NCBI GenBank assembly: GCA_937880845.1 | Contig: CALFLL010000045.1 | Location: 74,603-138,602, forward strand | Length of the DNA: 64,000 nt | Origin: an uncultured Drancourtella sp. | GTDB taxonomy: Bacteria; Bacillota; Clostridia; Lachnospirales; Lachnospiraceae | Direction: 5' to 3' | Shown here: one piece after another, positions 44,300 through 53,320 of the stretch | Layout: each line of letters starts with the position of its first letter | Numbering within the stretch: the first letter of the stretch is position 1 | The notes under the pieces: model-generated | Told to the model about the DNA's origin: nothing | The model's database searches: none | Seen by the model: only the letters and a program-made list of their open reading frames with translations | Translations under genes and position numbers: made by a program

Positions 44300-45517
44300 A
44301 TGGAAACGATAAAAAGAGCAGATAGGATGAAATATGTACATTCTGATATCAGGGGACCGCTTTTTATGGAAGCAATGGATATGCAAAAAAACGGAATCGA
44401 TATTTTAAAGCTGAACACCGGAAATCCGGCTACATTTGGATTTAGAACACCGAAAAGTATCCAAGAGGCATTACAAAATCACGAAGAACAAGGCGTGGGT
44501 TATTGTGATTTTAAAGGAATGCCGGAAGGAAGAGAAGCTATCTGTGAGTATGAAAAGACAAAAGGAATCGAAGGAATCACGCCGGATGATGTTTTTGTAG
44601 GAAACGGCGTCAGTGAAGTTGTATCTTTTGCATTGATGTCTTTATTGAATGACAAAGACGAAGTGCTTGTGCCGTCACCGAGTTATTCCCTCTGGGGAAA
44701 TACCGTACGTCTGGCAGGAGGAACGCCGGTATTTTATGTTTGTGATGAAAAGGCCGGATGGAACCCGGATATTGCGGACATCCGTTCCAAGATTACAGAT
44801 AAGACAAAAGCAATCGTGATCATCAATCCGAACAATCCGACAGGCGTACTGTATTCCGAAGATGTATTGATGGAAATTGTACAGGTAGCAAGGGAAAATG
44901 GTCTTCTGATTTTTTCCGATGAAATTTATGACAGACTTGTAATGGATGGATTAAAACATGTATCTATTGCATCTCTGGCACCGGATCTTCCGGTTATTAC
45001 GATGAATGGTCTGTCAAAATCCCATTGTCTTTGCGGTTACAGATGCGGATGGATGGTAATCAGCGGACCAAAAGAAATCACAAAAGAATATCGTCAGGGA
45101 ATCATTCAGCTTACTTCCATGAGGTTATGTGCCAATGCACTGGCACAGATTGTTATTCCGGCAGCACTTCATGATATGGAAACACCGGCATCCATGGTAA
45201 GGCCAGGAGGACGTATTTATGAACAGAGAGAAGCAACAGTAAGGGAATTAGAAAAAATCGAAGGAATTTCTTTCGTAAAAAATGCAGCAGCATTTTATAT
45301 CTTCCCGAAGTTGGATCATGAGCGGTTCGGAATTACAGATGACAAGAAATTTGCGAGGGATTTATTACATGCTACTCATATTTTATTGATACCGGGAAGT
45401 GGCTTTGACTGGGCAACACCGGATCATTTCCGTATTGTTATGCTTCCTGAGGCTGAACAGCTAAGAGATGCCATGAAACGGATCGGAAACTTTTTAGACG
45501 GATATAAGCAGAAATAG
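44300..45517 (+). CDS. PLP-dependent aminotransferase (AlaA/AspC-like, class I)
   Basis: 405 residues, fold type I. INPNNPTGVLYSEDVLMEIV, SDEIYDRLVMDG (with the Asp and Tyr that contact PLP) and NGLSKSHCLCGYRCGWMVIS, which holds the Schiff-base Lys. The length and the ending LLIPGSGFDWATPDHFRIVM fit alanine aminotransferase-type enzymes (pyruvate/glutamate), but substrate preference is inferred. Likely controlled by the divergent LysR regulator. Confidence 0.88.
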   Translation: METIKRADRMKYVHSDIRGPLFMEAMDMQKNGIDILKLNTGNPATFGFRTPKSIQEALQNHEEQGVGYCDFKGMPEGREAICEYEKTKGIEGITPDDVFVGNGVSEVVSFALMSLLNDKDEVLVPSPSYSLWGNTVRLAGGTPVFYVCDEKAGWNPDIADIRSKITDKTKAIVIINPNNPTGVLYSEDVLMEIVQVARENGLLIFSDEIYDRLVMDGLKHVSIASLAPDLPVITMNGLSKSHCLCGYRCGWMVISGPKEITKEYRQGIIQLTSMRLCANALAQIVIPAALHDMETPASMVRPGGRIYEQREATVRELEKIEGISFVKNAAAFYIFPKLDHERFGITDDKKFARDLLHATHILLIPGSGFDWATPDHFRIVMLPEAEQLRDAMKRIGNFLDGYKQK

Positions 45518-45539
45518 AAAGTGGACAGGGTTTATAGAG

Positions 45540-45573
45540 CGGCACAGCGTTTTGCTATGCCGTTCCTTTTTTC
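45540..45573 (+). terminator. Terminator after the aminotransferase gene
   Basis: CGGCACAGC and GCTATGCCG arms with one mismatch, loop GTTTT, followed by TTCCTTTTTTC. Confidence 0.8.
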
Positions 45574-45664
45574 TGTTATTTAGCATAAATTCTTGTATCC
45601 GGTAATCTTATCAGTTTCAGTTGTATCTTTAAAACCCCAAATAATAATGAATGGAGGAGTTCAA

Positions 45665-46510
45665 ATGGTAAAAGAAATTGTAAATCAAAAATTTGATATG
45701 GAACGTGCTTTGTATGGAAGCAAAGACATTTCTGTAAAAGATTGTATATTTGATGGGCCGGCAGACGGTGAAAGTGCGTTTAAAGAGTGTATGAATGTAC
45801 AGGTAGAACATAGTTTTTTTAATTTGCGTTACCCGTTTTGGCATGATTTGAAATTAAAAATTTATGACTCAGAGATGACAGAATCATGCAGGGCAGCGTT
45901 GTGGTATTCAGATCAGGTAGAAATTGTTCATACAAAGCTTCATGGAATTAAAGCAGTGCGTGAATGTAACAATATTATTATACATGGGTGCGATATCATT
46001 TCGCCTGAATTTGGATGGTCAACAAAGAAAATGGAAATGAAAGATTCTAAAGTTGAAAGTGAGTACTTTATGATGCGATCCGGTGATTTGAAATTTAAAA
46101 ATATACATATGAAAGGAAAATATTCATTTCAATATATTACGGATTCAATATTTGAAAACTGTATATTTGATACAAAAGATGCATTTTGGCATGCAAAAAA
46201 TATAATTGTAAAAGATTGTGTTGTAAAGGGAGAATATCTGGCCTGGTACAGCGAAAATATTACGTTTCAAAACTGTAAAATTATCGGCACTCAGCCATTG
46301 TGTTACTGTAAAAATCTAAAACTTATCGATTGCGAAATGATCGATACAGATCTTGCATTTGAACGGTCGGAAGTAGAAGCCAGTATTACGACACCGGTGC
46401 TTAGTGTGAAAAATCCATGCAGAGGACATATTTATCTTCCGGCAGTCGGAGAAATTATCCGGGATATCGATGAAGCAAAAGGTGAAGTGTGTATTATTGG
46501 AAAATTATAA
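45665..46510 (+). CDS. DUF3737 beta-helix protein
   Basis: 281 residues, cytoplasmic. Repeating short beta rungs (SVKDCIFDGPADGESAFKEC, FENCIFDTKDAFWHAKNI, ITFQNCKIIGTQPLCYCKNL) point to a right-handed beta-helix, as in DUF3737 proteins. The frequent NC/DC at rung corners is notable. No catalytic residues are known. ATG chosen for the GGAGG ribosome binding site; the frame is open 24 codons upstream. Confidence 0.82.
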   Translation: MVKEIVNQKFDMERALYGSKDISVKDCIFDGPADGESAFKECMNVQVEHSFFNLRYPFWHDLKLKIYDSEMTESCRAALWYSDQVEIVHTKLHGIKAVRECNNIIIHGCDIISPEFGWSTKKMEMKDSKVESEYFMMRSGDLKFKNIHMKGKYSFQYITDSIFENCIFDTKDAFWHAKNIIVKDCVVKGEYLAWYSENITFQNCKIIGTQPLCYCKNLKLIDCEMIDTDLAFERSEVEASITTPVLSVKNPCRGHIYLPAVGEIIRDIDEAKGEVCIIGKL

Positions 46511-46547
46511 TCAGCCGGAGCGAATAAAGTTTTAACTCCGACTGATT
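46509..46547. terminator. Terminator-like hairpin between DUF3737 and the convergent ttcA-like gene
   Basis: AATCAGCCGGAG and CTCCGACTGATT arms with one mismatch. T-rich flanks are weak, so it is a possible bidirectional terminator. Confidence 0.45.
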
Positions 46548-46573
46548 AAAAAATGAAATTGCTGAAGAAGAAT

Positions 46574-47317
46574 CTATTTATAAATTTCTTCTCGGGAAAG
46601 ACGTGTCGGCCAACCTTCGATATTACCGTTTAAAATAGCGGTGAACATTCTTTGCTTTGCTCCCGGGTGTTCTGTATTTAACTGTTTTACAAGGTCTTTT
46701 GCATACTGCCTTTTTGTATGACCGTCTACCGGGCAACGGCTTTTTTCCACCGGAAGATTGTATCTTCTTTGAAATCCGATCACATCAGCTTCATTGACAT
46801 ACATCATTGGACGGATGACCGTCAGTTCCATCCGGTCCAGATAAGATTTTGGGGAAAAAGAGTGAAACCGTCCTTCAAAAATAAGAGAAAGAAGCATGGT
46901 TTCGATAATATCATCTTTATGATGGGCATATGCAACTTTGTTACAGCCCAGCTTTTTAACTGCTTCATTTAAAGCCCCTTTTCTCATCTTGGCACATAAA
47001 GAACACGGATTGGCTTCTTTTCTTTCATCAAACAAAATTTTTGCAATGTCTGTATCAATCACATAATAAGGAATACTCAGTTCTTTGCAAAGGGCTTCTA
47101 TTTTTTCTGTATGAAATTTTTCATAACCAAGATTTACGGTTACGGCGATCAGATCAAATTTCTTCGGATAAAATCTTTTTAGTCCGTGTAAGGCATATAA
47201 AAGGGTAAGACTGTCTTTTCCCCCGGAAATACCGACGGCAATTTTGTCGCCTTCTTCAATCATCTGGTATTCATCAATAGCTTTTCTTGTGTAACTTAAT
47301 AATTGTTGTAATTTCAT
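46574..47317 (-). CDS. ttcA: tRNA 2-thiocytidine biosynthesis protein, TtcA-like
   Basis: 247 residues. PP-loop motif GISGGKDSLTLLYAL, the paired cysteines in NPCSLCAKMRKG, AYAHHKDDIIETMLLSLIFE and SRCPVDG near the C-terminus. These fit the TtcA/TtuA group, which thiolates tRNA with an iron-sulfur cluster; TtcA acts on C32. Clostridial relatives are not all tested, so the modified position is inferred. It is convergent with the DUF3737 gene. Confidence 0.85.
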   Translation of the reverse strand: MKLQQLLSYTRKAIDEYQMIEEGDKIAVGISGGKDSLTLLYALHGLKRFYPKKFDLIAVTVNLGYEKFHTEKIEALCKELSIPYYVIDTDIAKILFDERKEANPCSLCAKMRKGALNEAVKKLGCNKVAYAHHKDDIIETMLLSLIFEGRFHSFSPKSYLDRMELTVIRPMMYVNEADVIGFQRRYNLPVEKSRCPVDGHTKRQYAKDLVKQLNTEHPGAKQRMFTAILNGNIEGWPTRLSREEIYK

Positions 47318-47459
47318 TTGTTATCTCCAATTCTAAAAATTCAAATGATTCGTGATACCGGACATTAATATATCCTATTTATGAGGAAAAAGCAAGGTAT
47401 TCCTTGCGTATTGAAGGAAAAACAGGTAAGATAGATAAGGTATAAAGGAGTGGGAAAAT

Positions 47460-47645
47460 ATGGCTTCAAAAGCATCAAATTGTGAATACTGCAGTAATTA
47501 TATCTATGATGAAGAATATGGATATTATATCTGTGACGTAAATCTGGACGAAGATGAAATGTACCATTTTATGAAAGGAACATTTCACAACTGTCCGTAT
47601 TTTCAATATCAGGATGAATATAAGATTGTAAGAAAACAGATGTAA
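47460..47645 (+). CDS. DUF6472 family small Cys-rich protein
   Basis: 61 residues, acidic, with four cysteines (8, 11, 25, 45) in the layout CxxC...C...[21 protein letters not shown] and FHNCPYF. The spacing suggests a zinc-binding fold. The name DUF6472 is by resemblance; the role is unknown. AAAGGAG precedes the ATG. It lies 14 bases before dtd and is probably co-transcribed. Confidence 0.75.
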   Translation: MASKASNCEYCSNYIYDEEYGYYICDVNLDEDEMYHFMKGTFHNCPYFQYQDEYKIVRKQM

Positions 47646-47659
47646 AGGAGAATACGACT

Positions 47660-48106
47660 ATGAAATTTGTAATTCAAAGAGTATTAGAAAGCTCTGTGAA
47701 AGTAGACGGAGAAGTAATCGGAAGTATCAGGAAAGGGTTTATGGTACTCATCGGCGTAGGTCAAAATGACACGAAAGAAATTGCCGATAAAATGATTAAA
47801 AAGCTGATCGGTATGCGCATTTTTGAAGATGAGAACGGAAAGACAAACCTTTCTCTGGCTGACGTAGACGGAGAGCTTCTGCTCATTTCACAGTTTACTT
47901 TATATGCCAACTGTAAGAAGGGAAACCGCCCAAGTTTCATTGAATCCGGTGCCCCTGATATGGCAGAAGAACTGTATGAATACATTATTGCGAAATGCAA
48001 AGAACAGGTTCCGGTGGTAGAAAGAGGACGTTTCGGAGCAGATATGAAAGTTTCTCTCGTCAATGACGGGCCATTTACAATCGTGTTAAATTCAGAAGAA
48101 TTGTAA
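47660..48106 (+). CDS. dtd: D-aminoacyl-tRNA deacylase
   Basis: 148 residues. The two family motifs are clear: [20 protein letters not shown] and the C-terminal [11 protein letters not shown] (Gly-cisPro-type motif variant). It hydrolyses D-amino acids, and Gly on tRNA-Ala, from mischarged tRNA. GGAG precedes the ATG. Confidence 0.96.
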   Translation: MKFVIQRVLESSVKVDGEVIGSIRKGFMVLIGVGQNDTKEIADKMIKKLIGMRIFEDENGKTNLSLADVDGELLLISQFTLYANCKKGNRPSFIESGAPDMAEELYEYIIAKCKEQVPVVERGRFGADMKVSLVNDGPFTIVLNSEEL

Positions 48107-48110
48107 AAAC

Positions 48111-48164
48111 AAGACATAAAATCCTCAGGCAGAGTGTAATCTTTACCTGAGGATTTTATGTCTT
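48111..48164. terminator. Long bidirectional terminator between dtd and a convergent gene
   Basis: Perfect 19-base arms starting AAGACATAAAATCCTCAGG and ending with its complement, AT-rich at the base on both sides. Confidence 0.88.
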
Positions 48165-48828
48165 ATATCAGTTTAAAAAGCTTTTTACATTCTAAATAAC
48201 GAATATAAAATTCTTCAAAAAATGCATCCTGAGCATACGGTGTCAGATAGAATGTCTTCAAAAGATATATGGAAACCTGCTTTCGATAAGCTTCATTGGA
48301 ATCTTTGGAAAGGTGCTCGCTTAAATCTTTTAACAGATAATGCCAGTCACAGATAAACTGTTCATATCGCTTCAAATCCGGTATACCAAGCCATTTTTTC
48401 ACCTTAATCTTGGAGCGGTTTTCTTTTTTACATTCATGAATTTGAAGAAAATACCGAAAAGAACGGCCTTCATAAAAACGCCCCAATGGAAACATACGGC
48501 AAAATCCGGGACGAAACGCATGAATCCTGCAACGGCCGTTTCCATCAAGGAATGTACAGGACTGTGAAGAAACTGTCATTTTCAGATTTGGAAGGATCAG
48601 GCCGTCCACAACCTGAAGTTCGATGGCATAGGATAAAAGTTCCTCCATTGTCTGATGTAAGTTTGATGTAAGCTGCCGGATATCATAAGGATCCAGAACA
48701 ATAGAAGAACCCATACCCCGGCAGCAGGAAGAACAGCCCTGACAGCCGTTACAGTCTGCACGGACCATGTCATTTGCGGTATAGAGGGAACCGTCGGATA
48801 TCTCGTTTAAATCTACATTACGCTGCAT
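48163..48828 (-). CDS. YkgJ family cysteine cluster protein
   Basis: 221 residues. The cluster is seen near the N-terminus in CNGCQGCSSCCRGMG (cysteines 26, 29, 32, 35, 36), with further cysteines in QSCTFLDGNGRCRIHAFRPG. Family members (UPF0153/YkgJ) are thought to bind zinc or an Fe-S cluster; role unknown. GGAG before the ATG on the minus strand. It lies close to mnmA, likely in the same transcript. Confidence 0.85.
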   Translation of the reverse strand: MQRNVDLNEISDGSLYTANDMVRADCNGCQGCSSCCRGMGSSIVLDPYDIRQLTSNLHQTMEELLSYAIELQVVDGLILPNLKMTVSSQSCTFLDGNGRCRIHAFRPGFCRMFPLGRFYEGRSFRYFLQIHECKKENRSKIKVKKWLGIPDLKRYEQFICDWHYLLKDLSEHLSKDSNEAYRKQVSIYLLKTFYLTPYAQDAFFEEFYIRYLECKKLFKLI

Positions 48829-48845
48829 GATTTTTTCTCCTTTGT

Positions 48846-49910
48846 TTAAGAAATGATTCCGCCGCCAAGAACGATATCTTTATCGTACAATACAACAGCC
48901 TGGCCTTTTGTGATGGCTCTTTGCGGTTCATCAAATACAAGGGAAATATGATCGAGATCAAGTACCTGTATCGTGGCCCACTGTTCTTTTTGTTTGTAAC
49001 GGATTTTTGCTTTGGTACGAAAGGTCTGAGGTGGGATATCCCAGGCAATCCAGTTCATCTGGGAGGCCGTCAGAGTACGTGTATATAAATCTTCGTTTTT
49101 TCCAAGAACGATCGTGTTCGTTTCCGGGCAGATTTTACAAACATAAAGGGGATCCGGGGAAGTAACGCCAAGTCCTTTTCTCTGGCCGATGGTATAACGG
49201 ATGATTCCTTTATGTCTTCCAAGGACATTACCTTGCATATCCACAAAATCTCCCGGCGGATAGGTTTTGTGTGTCTGTATTTCAATCACCTTTGCATAGT
49301 CGCCATCCGGAACAAAACAGATATCCTGGCTGTCCGGCTTATCTGCATTGATCAGTTCATGGCTTTCTGCAAGTTTCCGTGTTTCGGTTTTACAAAATTC
49401 TCCCAATGGGAAACGTGTGCGGGATAACTGTTCCTGCGTCATGGAGTAAAGGACATAGCTTTGGTCTTTTGTTTCATCAACCGCCTTTTTAAGGAGATAG
49501 CGGTCTTCTTTCTTTTCAATTCTTGCATAGTGCCCTGTGACAAGGCAGTCAAAACCAAGCTGCATTGCTCTTTGGTAAAGCTTTTCGAATTTAATATAAC
49601 GGTTGCAGTCGATACATGGGTTGGGGGTGATTCCGTTTTCGTAAGCTGTTACAAAACGTCCGATCACTTCTTTTTTAAATTCTTCTTTAAAATTAAATAC
49701 ATAAAAAGGAATCCCAAGTCCGTATGCAACCCGTCTTGCGTCCTCCACATCGTCTAAGGAACAGCATGTATTTCGGCAGTCCAGTCCTGCGTCTTCATTC
49801 TGATAAAGACGCATATTGATTCCCGTGCATTCATATCCCTGTTCCTTCATCAGGAAGGCAGCAGCACTGGAATCTACGCCGCCGCTCATGGCAATCATAG
49901 CTTTTTTCAT
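48846..49910 (-). CDS. mnmA: tRNA-specific 2-thiouridylase
   Basis: 354 residues. PP-loop AMSGGVDSSAAAFLMKEQGY, the first catalytic Cys in NPCIDCNRYIKF, TGHYARIEKKEDRYLLKKAV, the second Cys in SQDICFVPDGDYAK and TIGQRKGLG. It makes the 2-thio group of s2U34 in tRNAs for Lys, Glu and Gln. I chose the ATG preceded by GGAGG; the frame is open 14 codons further up. Confidence 0.96.
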   Translation of the reverse strand: MKKAMIAMSGGVDSSAAAFLMKEQGYECTGINMRLYQNEDAGLDCRNTCCSLDDVEDARRVAYGLGIPFYVFNFKEEFKKEVIGRFVTAYENGITPNPCIDCNRYIKFEKLYQRAMQLGFDCLVTGHYARIEKKEDRYLLKKAVDETKDQSYVLYSMTQEQLSRTRFPLGEFCKTETRKLAESHELINADKPDSQDICFVPDGDYAKVIEIQTHKTYPPGDFVDMQGNVLGRHKGIIRYTIGQRKGLGVTSPDPLYVCKICPETNTIVLGKNEDLYTRTLTASQMNWIAWDIPPQTFRTKAKIRYKQKEQWATIQVLDLDHISLVFDEPQRAITKGQAVVLYDKDIVLGGGIIS

Positions 49911-49984
49911 GTTGTACCTCCGGATTTTTATAGATTTACGGTAGTATAGCATGAAAAAAAGCGGAATGCAACAGGCAATCCCTG

Positions 49985-50287
49985 CTAATCATGGACTGGT
50001 TTTTGATCGGTTCTGGATTTTACTTCCGTAATATTTCCAAAACCGCTTACCTCTATTTCATACCATGTGTTGCCGTTTTGAATGATATAAGTATAGTCAT
50101 TCCACAAACCTTCGTCATCAATGGATTCCGAAAGAATCTTACCGCCGCCGGATTGTTTTAGGGCAGAACGTCTTGCTTCGGAAGTGTCAACACGAAATGT
50201 AAGAAGACCTGCGAATAGGAGCAAAACGATTGCGGCAGCAAGAAAAATGATGATACCGATGATTTTTTTGGTCGATATTGCTTTCAC
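49985..50287 (-). CDS. Small membrane protein with PepSY-like domain
   Basis: About 100 residues: basic start, a membrane segment (about 8-28), then a short extracytoplasmic domain with EARRSALKQSGGGKILSESI and YTYIIQNGNTWYEIEVSGFG, which resembles one PepSY domain (a small inhibitor-like fold found in secreted protease systems). GTG start preferred because GAGGAGGAAGG lies directly before it; an ATG 12 codons upstream is the alternative. Function unknown. Confidence 0.6.
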   Translation of the reverse strand: MKAISTKKIIGIIIFLAAAIVLLLFAGLLTFRVDTSEARRSALKQSGGGKILSESIDDEGLWNDYTYIIQNGNTWYEIEVSGFGNITEVKSRTDQKPVHD

Positions 50288-50420
50288 GTTTCCTTCCTCC
50301 TCTTCCTTTTCTATAAGATTCATTATATACTTATTATATTAGGAAAAAATGAAAGAAAACTTAAAATTCAAAATATTTTCATAATAGCATGTTATGGTGT
50401 TGTAGAATGGAGGGATAGGT

Positions 50421-51359
50421 ATGGCAAATATCATTGCAGTTGTATGGGATTTTGACAGGACTTTGGTAGATGGATATATGCAAGACCCGATTTTTGAATA
50501 TTATGGGGTAGATTCCTGTAAATTCTGGAAGGAAGTCAACCGATTACCGGATAAATATATGGAGGAACAGGGGGTGTTGGTAAATCCCGATACCATTTAT
50601 CTGAATCAGTTTATCCATTATGCAAAAGAAGGAAAGTTTAAAGGATTGACAAATGAAAAGTTAAAAGAATTCGGAAAAAAATTAAAGTTTTACCCGGGTG
50701 TTCCGGAGATTTTTGAGAAAACAAAAGCATTGATTGAAGATGATCCGGCTTACCAGGCATATGACATAAAAGTCGAACATTACATTGTCAGTACCGGAAT
50801 GACGCAGATTATAAAAGGTTCCAGTATCATGCCTTATGTGGAGCATGTCTGGGGGTGTGAGTTGATCGAAGGAAAAGATAATGAGGGCGATCCGTGTATT
50901 TCCGAAATTGCTTATACGATTGATAATACCAGTAAGACGCGGGCGTTGTTTGAGATCAATAAAGGAGTACATAGCAAAGACGGAAGAGAAGGGGTGAAAG
51001 TCAACACAAAAATCCCGGAAGAGTTAAGAAGAGTCCATTTTGTCAATATGATCTATATTGCAGACGGTCCAAGCGATATACCGGCTTTTTCTCTGCTGAA
51101 CAAAAACAACGGAGCAACCTTTGCAATCTATCCAAAAGGGAACAAAAAGGCCATGAGGCAGGTAGAGCAGATGCGTATGGACGGAAGGATCAATATGTAT
51201 GCAGAAGCGGACTTCAGAGAAGAAACAACAGCATATATGTGGATTTGCAATAAGATTACTGCGTTTGCCGATCGAATCCGACAGGAAGAAAAAAATAAGA
51301 TTGCAAAATACGCAGCGGTCGAAACACCAAGACATTTGACAGAAGAAAGAGGCGAGTAA
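50421..51359 (+). CDS. HAD superfamily phosphatase
   Basis: 312 residues. HAD motif I is VVWDFDRTLVDG; motif III/IV is IYIADGPSDIPAFSLL. The middle part has a helical cap with FYPGVPEIFEKTKALI and VSTGMTQIIKGSSIMPYVEH. The layout is like phosphoserine phosphatase-type HAD enzymes but the substrate is not recognised. Directly upstream of pgsA (two bases apart), so possibly a phospholipid-pathway phosphatase; that is inference. Confidence 0.8.
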   Translation: MANIIAVVWDFDRTLVDGYMQDPIFEYYGVDSCKFWKEVNRLPDKYMEEQGVLVNPDTIYLNQFIHYAKEGKFKGLTNEKLKEFGKKLKFYPGVPEIFEKTKALIEDDPAYQAYDIKVEHYIVSTGMTQIIKGSSIMPYVEHVWGCELIEGKDNEGDPCISEIAYTIDNTSKTRALFEINKGVHSKDGREGVKVNTKIPEELRRVHFVNMIYIADGPSDIPAFSLLNKNNGATFAIYPKGNKKAMRQVEQMRMDGRINMYAEADFREETTAYMWICNKITAFADRIRQEEKNKIAKYAAVETPRHLTEERGE

Positions 51360-51361
51360 GA

Positions 51362-51937
51362 ATGAAGAAATTTACGAAAAAAGAACTTTTTTCCGTTCCG
51401 AATTGTATGGGATATTTCCGAATCCTGTTGATTCCTGTATTCTGTACAATCTATCTGAGGGCGGATTCTCTGCAGGACTATTATTTGGCGGCAGGTGTTT
51501 TGCTTGTATCGACCATTACGGACTTTTTAGACGGAAAAGTGGCAAGACATTTTCATATGATTACAGAATTCGGGAAATTTCTCGATCCGGCGGCAGATAA
51601 GCTGACCCATGCAGCAGTAGCACTTTGTCTGATGTTCCGGTATGAGCTGATGAAAGCTCTGGTCATTCTGATGGTGGTTAAAGAGGGATTTATGATCGTG
51701 ATGGGAATCATAAATCTCAGGCATGGGAAGAAATTAAATGGTGCAAAATGGTTTGGAAAAGTCTGCACGGCAACCCTGTTTATCCTTTTGGTTCTTTTGG
51801 TATTCTGGCCGCAGATTCCGATGTCTGCAGCCAATATCTTGATTGCCCTGGAAATGATGATCATGCTGGTAACATTGATCCTTTATATACCGGAATTTTA
51901 TAAGATGCATAAGAATTGGAAAAACGAAGAGGTTTAA
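51362..51937 (+). CDS. pgsA: CDP-alcohol phosphatidyltransferase (PgsA-like)
   Basis: 191 residues, four or more membrane segments. The family signature is intact: TDFLDGKVARHFHMITEFGK followed by FLDPAADK, giving the D-x2-D-G-x2-A-R-x8-G-x3-D-x3-D pattern. It likely makes phosphatidylglycerophosphate from CDP-diacylglycerol, but other CDP-alcohol transferases share the motif. Co-transcribed with the upstream HAD phosphatase. Its stop codon overlaps the convergent DUF1576 gene. Confidence 0.85.
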   Translation: MKKFTKKELFSVPNCMGYFRILLIPVFCTIYLRADSLQDYYLAAGVLLVSTITDFLDGKVARHFHMITEFGKFLDPAADKLTHAAVALCLMFRYELMKALVILMVVKEGFMIVMGIINLRHGKKLNGAKWFGKVCTATLFILLVLLVFWPQIPMSAANILIALEMMIMLVTLILYIPEFYKMHKNWKNEEV

Positions 51938-53208
51938 AGGGAAACGTCTCCTTTTGCCCTTGCCCGGCGGTCGCGAATGGATTTGATGACAGGCACCATG
52001 AAAATCGCAACAATCCCTCCGGCAAATCCGTTATTATAAAGGTTCATGCCACTGTATACGGTTCCTACATTCAATGCAACAGAAGAATGTAAAAATCCGG
52101 CAAGGAGTCCGACGAAAACACCAAATTCTCCGGCTACCGGAGCAAGTGTGGTAGAAAACAGCAGGGCAAGCATCGGGGACGGTTCGTTAATGGACCAGTT
52201 TTTGGTAAGGCTTGCAATATATACGCCGAACATGATCGGAGCGATATTTCTTAAATGCTTTCCGGTGGAACTGAATCCGACAATGGTAAAAATACCTCCG
52301 ATGGTCGGGCCGTTTAAATCTCCGCCGACAAGAAGGACAAACAGTACTGCGAACATACCGTTGATCCCCATATTGAACATAACGGCGTATTCCCCTTCCT
52401 GCTGCAGATAATCCGTGCCGGAGATTCCTGTGCATTTCAAAATCCGCTTATATGCCGCAAAGATTTCTTTTCCCTGCCTGAGAAGTGCAAATACAATCAT
52501 AGAAAGGAAAAGAATACAAAGAATCAGAGCAAATTCCAGGTTGTTTCCGGTATGCCAGATCAGCCTGGAAGTAGTGGTGATCCCAAAAGATTTAAAAAGA
52601 GAGATGACAACGGTGGCGATGATACCGGAAGCAAATCCTACATTATATAAAGAATATCCTTTATGTGCGTAGTGAACATGGGTAGAAAGAGGAGGAAGAA
52701 CGAACCCGATTCCAATACCGACAAACAAACATAAAAACAATTTTGGAATGACAGAGAGGTGACCAATCTGCATGATTTGTGTAATGATCGGGGAAAGGCT
52801 TGTTCCGTAAAGTCCGATGTACAGATAATTTTTTATGGATGTTTTGTGATACCGTGCGTATAAAAATACTCCAAAAAGAATGGTCCATATGTTTACTACA
52901 TTTTTCCCGAACAGGGAAAATCCGAAAATCAAGCAGCAAGATGTGATCGTATGTCCGTCTACCTCCATATTCAGAAAATATAAAACAGCAAGCAGAAGAA
53001 GTGTGATGAATCCTGCATTCAGAAAGGAAGCACCAATCCCACCAATGACAAAATAATCGGTAATGAGAAAATCCGGTTCCACAATAATACGGATCAATCC
53101 GGAGAAAATCTCAGGAAGAGGCTGCATAAAGAGTCCAACAATCATAAAATAGACAGGAATGATTGCCAGTATCAGGTATTTCTGACGATAGGAAAGAGGT
53201 TTTTTCAT
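51934..53208 (-). CDS. DUF1576 multi-pass membrane protein with internal repeat
   Basis: About 424 residues, twelve or so membrane segments. Two halves repeat each other: GFSLFGKNVVNI near residue 96 against GFSSTGKHLRNI near 311, and SLYNVGFASGI near 186 against NLYNNGFAGGI near 389. Such duplication is typical of secondary transporters and channels. The family is unassigned. ATG at 53208 has AAAGGATACT before it. The 3' end overlaps pgsA by four bases on the opposite strand. Confidence 0.8.
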   Translation of the reverse strand: MKKPLSYRQKYLILAIIPVYFMIVGLFMQPLPEIFSGLIRIIVEPDFLITDYFVIGGIGASFLNAGFITLLLLAVLYFLNMEVDGHTITSCCLIFGFSLFGKNVVNIWTILFGVFLYARYHKTSIKNYLYIGLYGTSLSPIITQIMQIGHLSVIPKLFLCLFVGIGIGFVLPPLSTHVHYAHKGYSLYNVGFASGIIATVVISLFKSFGITTTSRLIWHTGNNLEFALILCILFLSMIVFALLRQGKEIFAAYKRILKCTGISGTDYLQQEGEYAVMFNMGINGMFAVLFVLLVGGDLNGPTIGGIFTIVGFSSTGKHLRNIAPIMFGVYIASLTKNWSINEPSPMLALLFSTTLAPVAGEFGVFVGLLAGFLHSSVALNVGTVYSGMNLYNNGFAGGIVAIFMVPVIKSIRDRRARAKGDVSL

Positions 53209-53320
53209 AGAGTATCCTTTCTTTAAATTGAAAATCATATTTCTTTTATTATATCGAAATTACTATAAAATGCCAAGAGAGCATGAAACTCAAAATACAA
53301 GAAAAAAGAAGGAGTATATG

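Noticed and set aside
47392..47407. GCAAGG-TATT-CCTTGC small inverted repeat upstream of the DUF6472 gene
   Set aside because: Only six bases per arm and no clear promoter next to it; too weak to call.
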